A stretch of DNA of 64,000 nucleotides from Clostridiales bacterium (GTDB lineage Bacteria; Bacillota; Clostridia; Oscillospirales; Oscillospiraceae): positions 1-64,000 of the forward strand of contig JALFAD010000096.1 in NCBI GenBank assembly GCA_022772525.1. The letters are read 5' to 3'. Below, one piece after another: positions 26,242 to 34,752 of this stretch. How positions within the stretch are numbered: position 1 is the first letter of the stretch; each line of letters starts with the position of its first letter. Made by a program: the position numbers and the translations under genes. Under the pieces are notes generated by a model. It searched no databases. It was not told the origin of the DNA and saw nothing but the letters and a program-made list of their open reading frames with translations.

Positions 26242-27087
26242 TCAGAGCCCCAGCATTTCCCGTACCACACGATCTGCCATCTTGACCGAACCAACGAGAA
26301 TCAACATATTGAAAATCAACTCTCCAATGTAGCTCCATACCATACTGGCAGCTGCAGCATTGGTGTCCACTACAGGGGGTGAAGAGGCAAAGGCAGAGAA
26401 GATCACGCAGGCAAGTACAATGACGGCACCTTCCAAGCAAACGGAAGCGTAGCTTTTCAGAAAACTCTTGCCAATACTCTGCGTTGGCTCCCCAGCAAAA
26501 GTGGACAAGGGAATGGGCGCAATGGCTGTGTACATATACATTTTGAAAAAGCGTCCGTAGACACTGAGAATCATCTGGAAGGACAACACCCAAATGAACA
26601 AGCCCCCGATCAGAGTAACTGACCACAAAGGGATCGATTCAAGAAAACCGCAGTCCTCTACGGCCGATACGATTTCAGATGGCAGTACGGTCACTTGCGG
26701 CTGCCCAAAGCCACTTGCCTGCATGATTTTGGAAATGATGCCCTGCACAATGTCCAGGAATGCCAGCATCAGATCCATGCCATAGGTGATCACACCTTTT
26801 GCAAGAGCAAAGCGCACAAACAAGCGCAGTGCGTGTTCCGGCCGCTTGACTTCCGTCAGGGATCCGCAGGTTTTCATGACGCCAATGACAAAGAACAGCA
26901 CCAGAAGCGCATAGCCAATGGCCTGCAAGGTGCCATGGATATTGGAAACCACAGTCCAGAGCGTGCCGCCTTTGAAACTGGTTGGAGACTGCGTGATGAG
27001 CTGCCAGATTTCACTTAATTTGTCATTCCAGACATTGAGGGCTTTCTCCAGATTCTGCACAACCCAGTTGTCTGACAATGATTCCAC
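26242..27087 (-). CDS. VirB6/TrbL-like polytopic T4SS protein (281 aa)
   Basis: A multi-spanning inner-membrane protein of the conjugation channel. At least five hydrophobic segments are visible (for example LQAIGYALLVLFFVIGVM, VTLIGGLFIWVLSFQMIL, LEGAVIVLACVIFSAF, LIFNMLILVGSVKMA). The TAIAPIPLSTF motif is typical of the TrbL/VirB6-like proteins next to Maff2 in Firmicute elements. It lies between Maff2 and PrgI in the canonical order, with GGAGGTGG upstream of the start. Confidence 0.85.
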   Translation of the reverse strand: MESLSDNWVVQNLEKALNVWNDKLSEIWQLITQSPTSFKGGTLWTVVSNIHGTLQAIGYALLVLFFVIGVMKTCGSLTEVKRPEHALRLFVRFALAKGVITYGMDLMLAFLDIVQGIISKIMQASGFGQPQVTVLPSEIVSAVEDCGFLESIPLWSVTLIGGLFIWVLSFQMILSVYGRFFKMYMYTAIAPIPLSTFAGEPTQSIGKSFLKSYASVCLEGAVIVLACVIFSAFASSPPVVDTNAAAASMVWSYIGELIFNMLILVGSVKMADRVVREMLGL

Positions 27088-27096
27088 CTCCTTTCC

Positions 27097-27122
27097 GGGC
27101 AGACCTCATTGGGGGTCTGCCC
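27097..27122 (-). promoter_or_regulatory. Stem-loop after the Maff2 gene
   Basis: GGGCAGACC (27097-27105) and GGTCTGCCC (27114-27122) make a perfect 9-bp stem with an 8-nt loop between the virB6-like start and the Maff2 stop region. On the minus strand it lies 5' of the virB6-like ribosome binding site. It could lower expression of downstream genes relative to the pilin-like Maff2. Confidence 0.55.
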
Positions 27123-27134
27123 TTGCAGATTTGC

Positions 27135-27506
27135 TCAGGCAACGATCAGATCCAGAATCTCCTTGGCAAAGGTGATGATGATGCCACCGGCAAGGGTCAG
27201 GAAGCCGTTGCTTCGCTGGGAAGGGTCGTGGGACTGCAGAGACAGACCGACCTGAACGATACCCCAGCCCAGCAGAATGAGGCCCACGGCGCGAATCAGT
27301 CCGAAGATGAAGGTGCTCAGATTGTTGACAACAACCAGAGGGTCATTGGCAGCATAGGCAGTCACCGTCTGACCCAGGATCAGTGCTCCGGTAAGAACAG
27401 CAGTGCTGTAGTAGCGGAAGACTCCGCGAACAGATTCGGGCATGGGCTGACGCTTAGAATTCTGACGGGTAGTGGGATGGATGATGTTCTTGAAAATGTT
27501 CTTCAT
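27135..27506 (-). CDS. Maff2-family VirB2-like subunit (123 aa)
   Basis: A small secreted/membrane subunit of the transfer channel. The N-terminal basic stretch is followed by YYSTAVLTGALILGQTVTAYAAND, a likely signal segment ending AYA. A second hydrophobic segment (FIFGLIRAVGLILLGWGIVQVGL) and a third (GFLTLAGGIIITFAKEIL) follow; the two mature helices and final helix fit VirB2-like pilins of the Maff2 family. Its start overlaps the end of virD4 by 53 bp. Confidence 0.85.
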   Translation of the reverse strand: MKNIFKNIIHPTTRQNSKRQPMPESVRGVFRYYSTAVLTGALILGQTVTAYAANDPLVVVNNLSTFIFGLIRAVGLILLGWGIVQVGLSLQSHDPSQRSNGFLTLAGGIIITFAKEILDLIVA

Positions 27507-29328
27507 TAGTAGTTACCTCCTGATTATTTTTAGATTGTTGTTTTTTGATAAAGTCGTAGACCTCCTCTTCAGAGAGGAGGACGTAGTTCGTGTCGCCGAT
27601 ATCCTCCGGGGGTGCCTGCTTTAGCTTTTCGAGGCTAACGGAAATGGAAGCGACGCTCAAAGGGTCCGTACCATGCTGGTATGGGTCCGCATGTCCGTCT
27701 GTGGTAAGTGCCACGTTTGGATGCTTGAGGATGTTGTATTTCAGATCTTTGATTGGACGCTCGCCGCGAATGAAAAGAAGTGCATAGCGGTTATCCAGCA
27801 TCCGCACCTCATCCGGGGTCATAAGCTCTCGTCCGGCAGTCTGAAAGTTGGTGGTGTAACTTCCGCTGCGACCTTTGGATTGACCGTAGGTATTGGTATC
27901 GATGGTTTGCTTCCCCAGCAGCTTGGAAACATATTCGTGGGTGGACTGCTCGTTGCCACCCAGATACAGGAATGTGTCGCAGTTTCCCACAATGGATTCC
28001 CACTGCTTATCAAACAGCGCTTTCAACTGTGCCAGGTTCTGCAGGATAATACTGACAGATATTTCCCGGCTGCGCATGGTTGCCAACAGCTTGTCGAAGT
28101 CATCCGGCAGGGCAACATTGGCGAACTCGTCCATCACAAAATGGACGTGGACAGGCAGCCTCCCGCCATGTTCAAAGTCTGCTTTGCGATAAAGCTGCTG
28201 GAACAGCTGCGTGTAAAGCATGCCAACAATGAAGTTGTAGGAACTGTCGCTGTCTGGAATCACTGCGAAAACGGCGGTTTTCCGCTCACCGATTTCGCCC
28301 AGCTCCATCTCATCTGTTTGGGTAATGCCCGCCAGAGAAGTCAGATTGAATTTCTCCAAATGGGAAATCAGGGTGATCTGAATGGATTTCAGCGTCTTTC
28401 CGCTGCCTGAGTGATAGCCCTTGTAGTACCGCACAGCGATATGCTCAGGATTTCTTCGTTCCAGCCGGTCAAACAGTTCATCCAGGGGAGAAACATAATC
28501 CTCATTGTCCTCTTTCACGTCGCCGGCGCGGATCATTTCCATAACCATTGGAAAGTTCTGCTCTTCCGGCGGTGCCTCATAGTGGAGGTAGGAAATAAGG
28601 GCTTTCAGCAGCATCGCCGCTGTGTCCTCCCAAAAGTGGTCGGAAGATTTGCTGTCCTTGGGGGTGGTGTTCTTCATCAGGTTGGTTGCCAGGCGCTGGA
28701 TGTCATCGTCATCGCGCAGATATACAAAGGGGTTATAGCAGTGGCTTCTCTCCGGGTTGATTAAATCCAGCACTTTCACCTCGTATCCCTTTTCTGCCAG
28801 CAGATGCCCGGTATCCCGCATCAGTTCTCCCTTCGGGTCAAGAATCACGAAGGACGTATTTGCCTGCATGATGTTGGGTTTTGCGTAAAAGCGGGTTTTG
28901 CCAGCGCCGGAACCACCGCAGACCAGGACATTCAGATTTCGCCGATGCTTTCTGCCATCCAAGCCGATCGCCACTTGCTGGGTCAGAATTTTGTTTTCGT
29001 TTCCACTTTGACGATAGACTTTATTGACCGTCCCGGGGCTTCCCCACCGCGCGGAGCCTTGCTCCTCCCGTCGCCGATAAACCCGTTCATTGGAGATGTA
29101 CAGTCCGATACACATACCATAAATCAGGAGAAAGATCATAAGCGTTTTCAGACTTCGCTCACACCAGACGATGTGGAATGGCTCATTCAATGCAGTGCCG
29201 AACCCCGCCAGGAGGGTCCGCAGACCGCCATCCAGTAATGGGGCACACAGAAGGGCCAGCCAGGTAACCGGGATAATTCCACAGGCATAGAGAATGCAGT
29301 TCTGTTTGGATAGCTTATCGTTCCCCAC
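27454..29328 (-). CDS. virD4: VirD4-type coupling protein (TraG/TraD, 624 aa)
   Basis: The ATPase that brings the relaxase-DNA complex to the channel. Two N-terminal membrane segments (LYACGIIPVTWLALLCAPLL and LMIFLLIYGMCIGLYI) precede Walker A CGGSGAGKTRF (about residue 140), FVILDPKGELMRDTG, and Walker B VHFVMDEFANVALPDDF with the later QSLAQLK-like SIILQNLAQLKALF. I use the GTG at 29328, overlapping the end of the 63-aa gene by 14 bp; an upstream in-frame ATG lies entirely within that gene. Complete and typical. Confidence 0.92.
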   Translation of the reverse strand: MGNDKLSKQNCILYACGIIPVTWLALLCAPLLDGGLRTLLAGFGTALNEPFHIVWCERSLKTLMIFLLIYGMCIGLYISNERVYRRREEQGSARWGSPGTVNKVYRQSGNENKILTQQVAIGLDGRKHRRNLNVLVCGGSGAGKTRFYAKPNIMQANTSFVILDPKGELMRDTGHLLAEKGYEVKVLDLINPERSHCYNPFVYLRDDDDIQRLATNLMKNTTPKDSKSSDHFWEDTAAMLLKALISYLHYEAPPEEQNFPMVMEMIRAGDVKEDNEDYVSPLDELFDRLERRNPEHIAVRYYKGYHSGSGKTLKSIQITLISHLEKFNLTSLAGITQTDEMELGEIGERKTAVFAVIPDSDSSYNFIVGMLYTQLFQQLYRKADFEHGGRLPVHVHFVMDEFANVALPDDFDKLLATMRSREISVSIILQNLAQLKALFDKQWESIVGNCDTFLYLGGNEQSTHEYVSKLLGKQTIDTNTYGQSKGRSGSYTTNFQTAGRELMTPDEVRMLDNRYALLFIRGERPIKDLKYNILKHPNVALTTDGHADPYQHGTDPLSVASISVSLEKLKQAPPEDIGDTNYVLLSEEEVYDFIKKQQSKNNQEVTTNEEHFQEHHPSHYPSEF

Positions 29329-29506
29329 GTTCTGCCTTTCTGGAAGGCTTCTTTGCCGGGGCATCGATGACCTTGAGAAGCAGGGTGTTAATGTCCTCGG
29401 TGGGCTTTCCGTCACGAATCAGGTCATTGCGGAAATCGTTGAGTCCTGCCACCATCAGCCGCTGTTCGTAGTCGCTGACTTGAATCAATCGCTGTGTTTC
29501 TGCCAT
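29315..29506 (-). CDS. Small conserved element protein, paralogue of the 51-aa protein at 39557 (63 aa)
   Basis: The start at 29506 follows AAAGGAGGCGGC directly. The sequence has the pattern RLMVAGLNDFRNDLIRDGKP, then INTLLLKVID and a basic tail. The 51-aa protein at 39557-39712 has the same pattern (FRNKLIAQGKP, then VNDLLIRIL), so this is a two-member family within the element. Function unknown. It lies between the ArdC-like gene and virD4, overlapping both reading frames slightly. Confidence 0.75.
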   Translation of the reverse strand: MAETQRLIQVSDYEQRLMVAGLNDFRNDLIRDGKPTEDINTLLLKVIDAPAKKPSRKAERGER

Positions 29507-29516
29507 GCCGCCTCCT

Positions 29517-30359
29517 TTACCGCGCATCGTCCCGCTGCTTGGTGCCGTGATTTCTGGCGTCCATGAAGCGGAACATATCAGCGGAGATCTGGTTGGCGGC
29601 GATGCGGATGGACTTCAAATCCTCCCGAATCGCTTTCGGCTCCATAGCGGCATACTTCTGAGGAAGCTGCTGGACAGAAAGGGGGTTCCCATCAATGCCA
29701 TTCCGCTGACATATGATGTTTCCTACGCAGCGGGCCAGAAAAGCATTTTCGTCCCGGTTGTAGCTGCCGGTGTCCATGTAGGCGTGGGCAAGCTCCTTGG
29801 CGACGCCCCGGAAGGTATCTTCCATGGACTGTCCACGCCGGACAAAGACGGTTTTTTCCTGGGGGCTGTAAAGGGCACTTTGGTCACCGGGCAGCGTATC
29901 ACGAAAATCCACCTTACATGGGGCGTACCGAACCATGGCATTGAGCAGCAGCCGTATGTCCTGATTCGTCGCCGGCTCCTGGGGCTGGAACAGGGTAGTT
30001 TGGGAAATATCAAAGACGCGTTTGACATTGATACTCACTGCGGACGAGCCGTCTTTCCGCGTATAGGAATTGCCGGGTTCCATCAACAGAATCCCAGTCT
30101 GTCCTTTGCGGATAAAGCCGCCTTTTCCACGCCAGGTATTTGCATCCGCCAAATTGGTGGCTTCCGGTTTCTGACTGGCAACCAACAGAGCATTGCTTAC
30201 GGAGTAGCGTTCAAATCTGGACTGCACATCCAGATAGGTCTGAAACACGTCCGTGTCCGTGCTCATTTTCTTAAGGGCATCATCCACAATGGCAAATGCC
30301 GATTCCCGATCCTGCTGCTTTCGGTTTGCCCAGCTCTCTTTATCAAAGACTTCGTTCAT
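29517..30359 (-). CDS. ArdC-like protein (280 aa)
   Basis: The N-terminal half matches the ArdC N-terminal ssDNA-binding-type domain found in conjugative elements (FQTYLDVQSRFERYSVSNALLV, then ANTWRGKGGFIRKGQTGILLMEP). The C-terminal half has the topology of the associated metallopeptidase-like part, but the zinc motif is degenerate (RGVAKELAHAYMD lacks the first His of HExxH). It probably protects or chaperones transferred single-stranded DNA. It lies between the PcfB-like and 63-aa genes in the transfer operon. Confidence 0.75.
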   Translation of the reverse strand: MNEVFDKESWANRKQQDRESAFAIVDDALKKMSTDTDVFQTYLDVQSRFERYSVSNALLVASQKPEATNLADANTWRGKGGFIRKGQTGILLMEPGNSYTRKDGSSAVSINVKRVFDISQTTLFQPQEPATNQDIRLLLNAMVRYAPCKVDFRDTLPGDQSALYSPQEKTVFVRRGQSMEDTFRGVAKELAHAYMDTGSYNRDENAFLARCVGNIICQRNGIDGNPLSVQQLPQKYAAMEPKAIREDLKSIRIAANQISADMFRFMDARNHGTKQRDDAR

Positions 30360-30360
30360 T

Positions 30361-31104
30361 TCATCGCTCCTTCCCTTTTGCGATCTTTTCCACTACCTTT
30401 TCGGCAATGGTGTGTTGAGGCTGTTCTGTGATTCCAGCCTGTTCCTGCCGAATCTGCTTCAATGCCTCCCGAACAGAGGGACGCTTATCAGAAGAAATTC
30501 CTTCGTCCCATTTGCTCGGCAAGGTATTCCCGGACGGACTCTCGGCCTCTGTCCGTCCGCTTTGAGGGTTTTCTTCAGCAAAATCCTGGGGCTGGCTGAA
30601 CAGCTCTTTGACGAACGCATCGTTGTGGGCACCTTGGGGTTGATCCGCTGCTTGATTCGGTTCTGTCGTGTCATCCGAAACACGGCTCTTTTCCTGTTCC
30701 CTGATGATTTCCGTTTTTACGGCAGCCATATCCACGGTGGCAAGACCAAACCGGGTGAATATCCGATTGACCTTGGCGGCGTCCTCCGCCCGGACCATAA
30801 TGTCCGTGATACCATCGGACGCGTTCTTATCCTTCAAAACGCAGTAGAGCACGCCGTATTTCTTCGCTTCCACGCAGAACTTCTCAAGATCACCGTCTTT
30901 GACTGCGAACACTTTCAGTTCCTTGCCGGAACGGAGCATATTGGTCAGGCGGATTTTTCCCTTGGTTTTCTTCTGATCTCTCAAAATGGCGTAGAGCATA
31001 ATCGCCAGTTGCTTGGCAGCAGAGCCCGACAGCTTTGCCGCCACCTCAACGCCGTTCAAGCTCAGTCGGACTACCTGATCTGCCGCTTCGCTGGAATAGC
31101 TCAT
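30361..31104 (-). CDS. PcfB/DUF3801-family conjugation protein (247 aa)
   Basis: The first 135 residues match DUF3801/PcfB: VVRLSLNGVEVAAKLSGSAA, then MLYAILRDQKKTKGKIRLTNML and FAVKDGDLEKFCVEAKKYGV. PcfB-type proteins bridge relaxase and coupling protein in Gram-positive conjugation. The rest is a charged, probably disordered tail. It overlaps the relaxase gene by 59 bp and ends just before the ArdC-like gene. Confidence 0.85.
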   Translation of the reverse strand: MSYSSEAADQVVRLSLNGVEVAAKLSGSAAKQLAIMLYAILRDQKKTKGKIRLTNMLRSGKELKVFAVKDGDLEKFCVEAKKYGVLYCVLKDKNASDGITDIMVRAEDAAKVNRIFTRFGLATVDMAAVKTEIIREQEKSRVSDDTTEPNQAADQPQGAHNDAFVKELFSQPQDFAEENPQSGRTEAESPSGNTLPSKWDEGISSDKRPSVREALKQIRQEQAGITEQPQHTIAEKVVEKIAKGKER

Positions 31105-32497
31105 GTTGTTCTTCCTCCTTCCTTTCGATTTCCTGTTCTTGCTGCAGCTGCGCCAGATTCTGCTCCATCAGGGTAGATCTGGCTTCGATATCATCACATA
31201 GTTTCACCTCCTGTCGTAATGTCCTTATCTCAGAGGAAACCTCTTTGATGCGTGCTTTCATCGTTTCCATTGCTGGAGCGTCCTTCTTGCGTGTTGCTGT
31301 TTTCAGATCATTTCTGAGCACTCCGCGTTCCTCTTCCAGCTGTGCGATTCTATCTGCGGAACCCAGCTTATGGGACTTTAGCTCCTCGATATTGCTGTAT
31401 TCATACTTAGCCAGGAATCTGGTTTGTGCATCCAGCTTATCCAGCAGAATCAGGTCCTGACGCATAGAAAAAGGCACCCGCTTCACGGATGCCGGATGCT
31501 TTTGGATGATGTGCAGTTCATAGCAATAGCGAAGATACAGGGCGTAGATTCCTTTCGCTTTTGGATACGGGATAAAGGGGTTGCGCCGTGCCGCCAGTCG
31601 GTCTGCTTCCGGGAATGGAGTCTGCCTGCGCACATTATCATAGACACGGTCCAGAATTTCATCCAGCGAGTATCCCGGCCCCAGCCGGTGAAACCGGAAG
31701 AACCCTTTCGCGCCGGGTGGTTTCAGAGCCGGGTACTTCAGTGGCTGTCCCTCTGCCGTTCGTGTTTTGATGGTGTAGCCCATTGCCTGCATTGCCTCCA
31801 GGAAGTTCTTCTGTGTCGTGGATGCCAGAATTGCCCGATCAATATCAGAACGGATGACGCCACGGATCGTTGGCTTTCCATCCTTTTCCGCAGCCCATTC
31901 GTCATAGGTTTTCCCTCGTCCTTTTGGATTGCGAATCACAGAAAGACCATATTCGCGGCATAGCGAATCGGATATCCTCTGCATTTCTATATAGTCCTGT
32001 TTGGTACGGTGATACTTGATGCCATCCACAAAAGAGACCGTATTCAAGACAAAATGAGAGTGCAGATGGTTGGCACGATCCAGGTGCGTGGCGACAAGCA
32101 CCTGATACCGATCACCCCAAAGCCTCTGTGCCAGCTTGACTCCAATCTCATGGGCAATCTCCGGCGTAGCTTCTCCGGGGGCAAAAGACTGGTATCCATG
32201 ATAGGCAATGACGCCATCCTCCTTGCCGTAGAATTTCTTGATTTGCTGCATCTCTGTCCTTGCTGTGCGTGGATGGCAGTTGATCCCGGAAACGAATCGA
32301 AGGACGATTTCCTCACCATCCTTTGCCTGCGGCTGACTGGTTTTATGCTGCGCGATGGCGTAGTCAATGACATCGGAAAGGTCATCTGCACCTTGATAGA
32401 GGTCATTGGAGACACAGGTGGTCTTTTCCTCGTTTTCAACATAGTTCAGCACCTTTCCAACGCTTCCATGGACACGCCATATTGACGTTACTGCCAT
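31046..32497 (-). CDS. MOBP-type relaxase (483 aa)
   Basis: It nicks oriT and pilots the strand. The relaxase/mobilisation domain has an N-terminal region with Tyr candidates (VLNYVENEE), a helical middle, and the metal-binding His triad ATHLDRANHLHSHFVLN near residue 140 (HxDxxNxHxH). The C-terminal third is coiled-coil (multiple EEER/KEE heptads). It is preceded 4 bp upstream by mobC, the usual accessory gene, and followed by the PcfB-like gene. Confidence 0.92.
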   Translation of the reverse strand: MAVTSIWRVHGSVGKVLNYVENEEKTTCVSNDLYQGADDLSDVIDYAIAQHKTSQPQAKDGEEIVLRFVSGINCHPRTARTEMQQIKKFYGKEDGVIAYHGYQSFAPGEATPEIAHEIGVKLAQRLWGDRYQVLVATHLDRANHLHSHFVLNTVSFVDGIKYHRTKQDYIEMQRISDSLCREYGLSVIRNPKGRGKTYDEWAAEKDGKPTIRGVIRSDIDRAILASTTQKNFLEAMQAMGYTIKTRTAEGQPLKYPALKPPGAKGFFRFHRLGPGYSLDEILDRVYDNVRRQTPFPEADRLAARRNPFIPYPKAKGIYALYLRYCYELHIIQKHPASVKRVPFSMRQDLILLDKLDAQTRFLAKYEYSNIEELKSHKLGSADRIAQLEEERGVLRNDLKTATRKKDAPAMETMKARIKEVSSEIRTLRQEVKLCDDIEARSTLMEQNLAQLQQEQEIERKEEEQHELFQRSGRSGSPTELERR

Positions 32498-32500
32498 GGC

Positions 32501-32833
32501 CTACCGCTCCATAGGAATGGGGTTCAGCACTGCAGATAGGATTTTCTGGACAGCCTCATCAAACATATGCACCCCCTCGTCATAGTGCTTTGCATCGATG
32601 GCTCCCAAAGCATGTGCCTTTACGGCAATCTGATTGAGATTGTTGCCAATGTAATGAAGCTGCTGCATCATGGAAAAGAAATCCGGAGGCGGGGCTTCTC
32701 TCGGTACGACTCCGGCAATCAGCTTCCGCAAATAGGCTTCTCTGGACAATTTGGAAGCGGTAACCAGTCGATTCAGATGCGCCATCTCCTCCGGCGTAAG
32801 GCGCACTTTGATTTCACAGGTCCTACTGTTCAT
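32501..32833 (-). CDS. mobC: MobC-type relaxosome protein (110 aa)
   Basis: A ribbon-helix-helix accessory nicking protein. The N-terminus CEIKVRLTPEEMAHLNRLV, then KLSREAYLRKLI forms the RHH DNA-binding part, and the C-terminal NNLNQIAVKAHALG helix is the classic MobC signature. It sits directly upstream of the relaxase. oriT is therefore expected nearby, most likely in 32834-33400. Confidence 0.88.
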   Translation of the reverse strand: MNSRTCEIKVRLTPEEMAHLNRLVTASKLSREAYLRKLIAGVVPREAPPPDFFSMMQQLHYIGNNLNQIAVKAHALGAIDAKHYDEGVHMFDEAVQKILSAVLNPIPMER

Positions 32834-32856
32834 GACACTCCTTTGTGCAGAGGGTT

Positions 32857-32899
32857 TCAGGGATTCTCCCTGACAAGCTGCCTTTTGGGGACAAAAGGC
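32857..32899. promoter_or_regulatory. Two adjacent hairpins upstream of mobC
   Basis: TCAGGGA-ttc-TCCCTGA (32857... about 32873) and GCCTTTT-6 nt-AAAAGGC (about 32880-32899) lie in tandem between mobC and the 59-aa gene. Inverted repeats next to mobC/relaxase are typical of oriT or of a relaxosome-regulated leader, but nothing here proves a nic site. Confidence 0.4.
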
Positions 32900-32926
32900 G
32901 ATGCTTGCTCTATGAAAGACATACTT

Positions 32927-33106
32927 CTACCCTCGTTTCTTTTTACTGCCTGGCCGAAGAAAGAGCCACGCTTCGCGGATCATTTGCATTCGCTCGTCAT
33001 AAAACGACTGCTTCAGTTTTTCCTCCAACCAATGTGCTTCTTCTTTGGAAACCAGCCGCATCCGGGTTTTGTGCTTCCTCTCAGATGCGGCGCAATCATC
33101 ATTCAA
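32927..33106 (-). CDS. Small basic protein upstream of mobC (59 aa)
   Basis: A TTG start is preceded by AGGAGGTGAGG, and the frame encodes a charged, helical protein (RMRLVSKEEAHWLEEKLKQS, then MIREAWLFLRPGSKKKRG). The strong ribosome binding site and the position at the head of the mobilisation operon support a real gene. No known family is recognised. A DNA-binding accessory role is possible, from the basic tail only. Confidence 0.6.
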   Translation of the reverse strand: MNDDCAASERKHKTRMRLVSKEEAHWLEEKLKQSFYDERMQMIREAWLFLRPGSKKKRG

Positions 33107-33427
33107 ATGGACCTCACCTCCTCACAAATTGGGCAAAGAAAAAGCGCCACCTTTTCAGGCAGCGCAGTGAGGGGTACCTCCAAAAGAAAGTGTTCTCTGG
33201 AATTGCCCCCATTTGCTTGCGTTTTTTGATGCGCAATTCGTTTCTCCAGATAGAATTCTCTGCGTATTTCCACGCCGATGCTCCTTAACGTAGGATTTTT
33301 GCAACTGGTTGCATTTTTCTATTCTAATTCTGTATATCCAGCTTTTCGTATTAACCCATGAAATGATGCTATCATTCAAACGCCCTCGAGTTCTTATATA
33401 CCTAATAAATTATTATGATGGTTTCTA
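33107..33427. other. Non-coding region upstream of the mobilisation genes, candidate oriT
   Basis: No supported gene lies in this 320-bp stretch. It contains short inverted repeats (for example around GGTACC at 33175) and is A/T-rich towards 33300-33427. It precedes the 59-aa gene, mobC and relaxase, so oriT or the operon promoter would be expected here. I could not identify a specific nic motif. Confidence 0.35.
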
Positions 33428-33492
33428 TTTATCAGTTATAACTGATAAAATGTATTATTTCGATTGACTTCTCACCTTTACTTTGATAAACT
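33428..33492 (+). promoter_or_regulatory. Palindrome and promoter of the AAA/DUF4143 gene
   Basis: A perfect 22-bp palindrome (arms TTTATCAGTTA and TAACTGATAAA, 33428-33449) lies 14 bp upstream of TTGACT (33464-33469), a 17-bp spacer and TAAACT (33487-33492). The gene starts 25 bp later after AAAGGAGGGAG. The palindrome looks like a dimeric activator or repressor site. Confidence 0.55.
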
Positions 33493-33516
33493 GTAAGATA
33501 AAGGAGGGAGTGCTCT

Positions 33517-34731
33517 ATGATAAAACGCGAATTATACATGAGTCGGATTCGACCCTTTATCGGCGGTGAGCTCATCAAAGTGGTAACAGGTATTCGACGC
33601 TCCGGGAAATCTGTCATGTTGGAGCTTGTCAAGCAGGAGCTGCTGGAATCCGGCGTTGGTGCCGAACACTTCATCTCAATCAACTTTGAGGATATGCGCA
33701 ATGCGCATTTGTGCAATGCACAGTCATTGCACGAAGAGGTTCTGCGTCTGTCTTCCACGATTCAGGGAAAGGTCTTCCTGTTCTTTGATGAAATTCAGGA
33801 AGTTGCAAACTGGGAGAAGTGTATCAATTCCCTGCGCGTTGCCCTGGATTGCGATATTTATATCACAGGCTCCAATGCCAAGCTTCTTTCCGGCGAACTG
33901 GCCACCTATTTAGGTGGGCGTTATGTCGAGTTTGTCATCTATCCATTCTCTTTTTCCGAGTTTCTCGAACTGTATCTACCAATCTTCCCCCAGAGTTCTA
34001 TTCAGCAATGCTTCCAAAAGTACCTGGTCACCGGAGGTATGCCATACCTTTCCAATTTGCAGTATACAGATGAGCCGTCCCACCAGTATCTGACGGACTT
34101 ATTTAACTCCGTAATGCTCAAGGATATTGTGAAGCGCAACAAAGTGCGTGATGTGGATCTGCTGGAGCGGATTCTTGCCTTTGTAACAGCGAACGTGGGA
34201 ACGACCTTCTCGGCAACATCGTTATCAAAGTTCTTAAAAAGCGAACATCGAACCGTTGCGCCGGAAACAATCTTGAACTATATTAAATACTGCTGCGACG
34301 CATACCTCTTCTATCAGGTAAAACGGCAGGATTTACAAGGCAAGCAGCTTCTCGCCACAAATGAAAAATACTACATTGCGGATCATGGTATCCGGGAAGC
34401 CGTGTTTGGCGGCAATATGCGCGATATCAATCTGATTCTGGAAAATATCGTTTTCATGGAACTGCTGCGTCGGGGCTATTCCGTAACGGTAGGAAAAACT
34501 GGTAATAAAGAAGTGGATTTCGTTTGCGACAAACGCGGAGAAAGGATCTATATTCAGGTCGCCTATCTGCTGGCTTCGGAAGAAACAATCCATCGTGAGT
34601 TTGATGTATATGACAGTATTCGGGATCACTATCCCAAATATGTTGTTTCTTTGGATGAGTTCGATATGAGCCGAAATGGAATAAGGCACAGGAACATCAG
34701 AGATTTTCTGTTGGCGGACAGTTGGAGCTAA
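33517..34731 (+). CDS. AAA_14/DUF4143 ATP-binding protein (404 aa)
   Basis: The N-terminal half is a P-loop ATPase (Walker A VVTGIRRSGKSVM at about 22, Walker B VFLFFDEIQEV). The C-terminal half is a DUF4143 domain, PD-(D/E)xK-like in outline (GNKEVDFVCDKRGERIYIQVAY). Such proteins are common single-gene cargo in gut bacteria and have been linked to nutrient or stress functions without clear mechanism. It is on the plus strand, opposite to the surrounding element genes, and has its own promoter and operator-like palindrome, so it is probably an inserted cargo gene. Confidence 0.85.
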   Translation: MIKRELYMSRIRPFIGGELIKVVTGIRRSGKSVMLELVKQELLESGVGAEHFISINFEDMRNAHLCNAQSLHEEVLRLSSTIQGKVFLFFDEIQEVANWEKCINSLRVALDCDIYITGSNAKLLSGELATYLGGRYVEFVIYPFSFSEFLELYLPIFPQSSIQQCFQKYLVTGGMPYLSNLQYTDEPSHQYLTDLFNSVMLKDIVKRNKVRDVDLLERILAFVTANVGTTFSATSLSKFLKSEHRTVAPETILNYIKYCCDAYLFYQVKRQDLQGKQLLATNEKYYIADHGIREAVFGGNMRDINLILENIVFMELLRRGYSVTVGKTGNKEVDFVCDKRGERIYIQVAYLLASEETIHREFDVYDSIRDHYPKYVVSLDEFDMSRNGIRHRNIRDFLLADSWS

Positions 34732-34752
34732 GTGCTTTCAGCCACAGGGACC

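Noticed and set aside
33155..33379. A 74-codon minus-strand frame in the candidate oriT region
   Set aside because: No ribosome binding site or family resemblance, and it overlaps the leader of the 59-aa gene.
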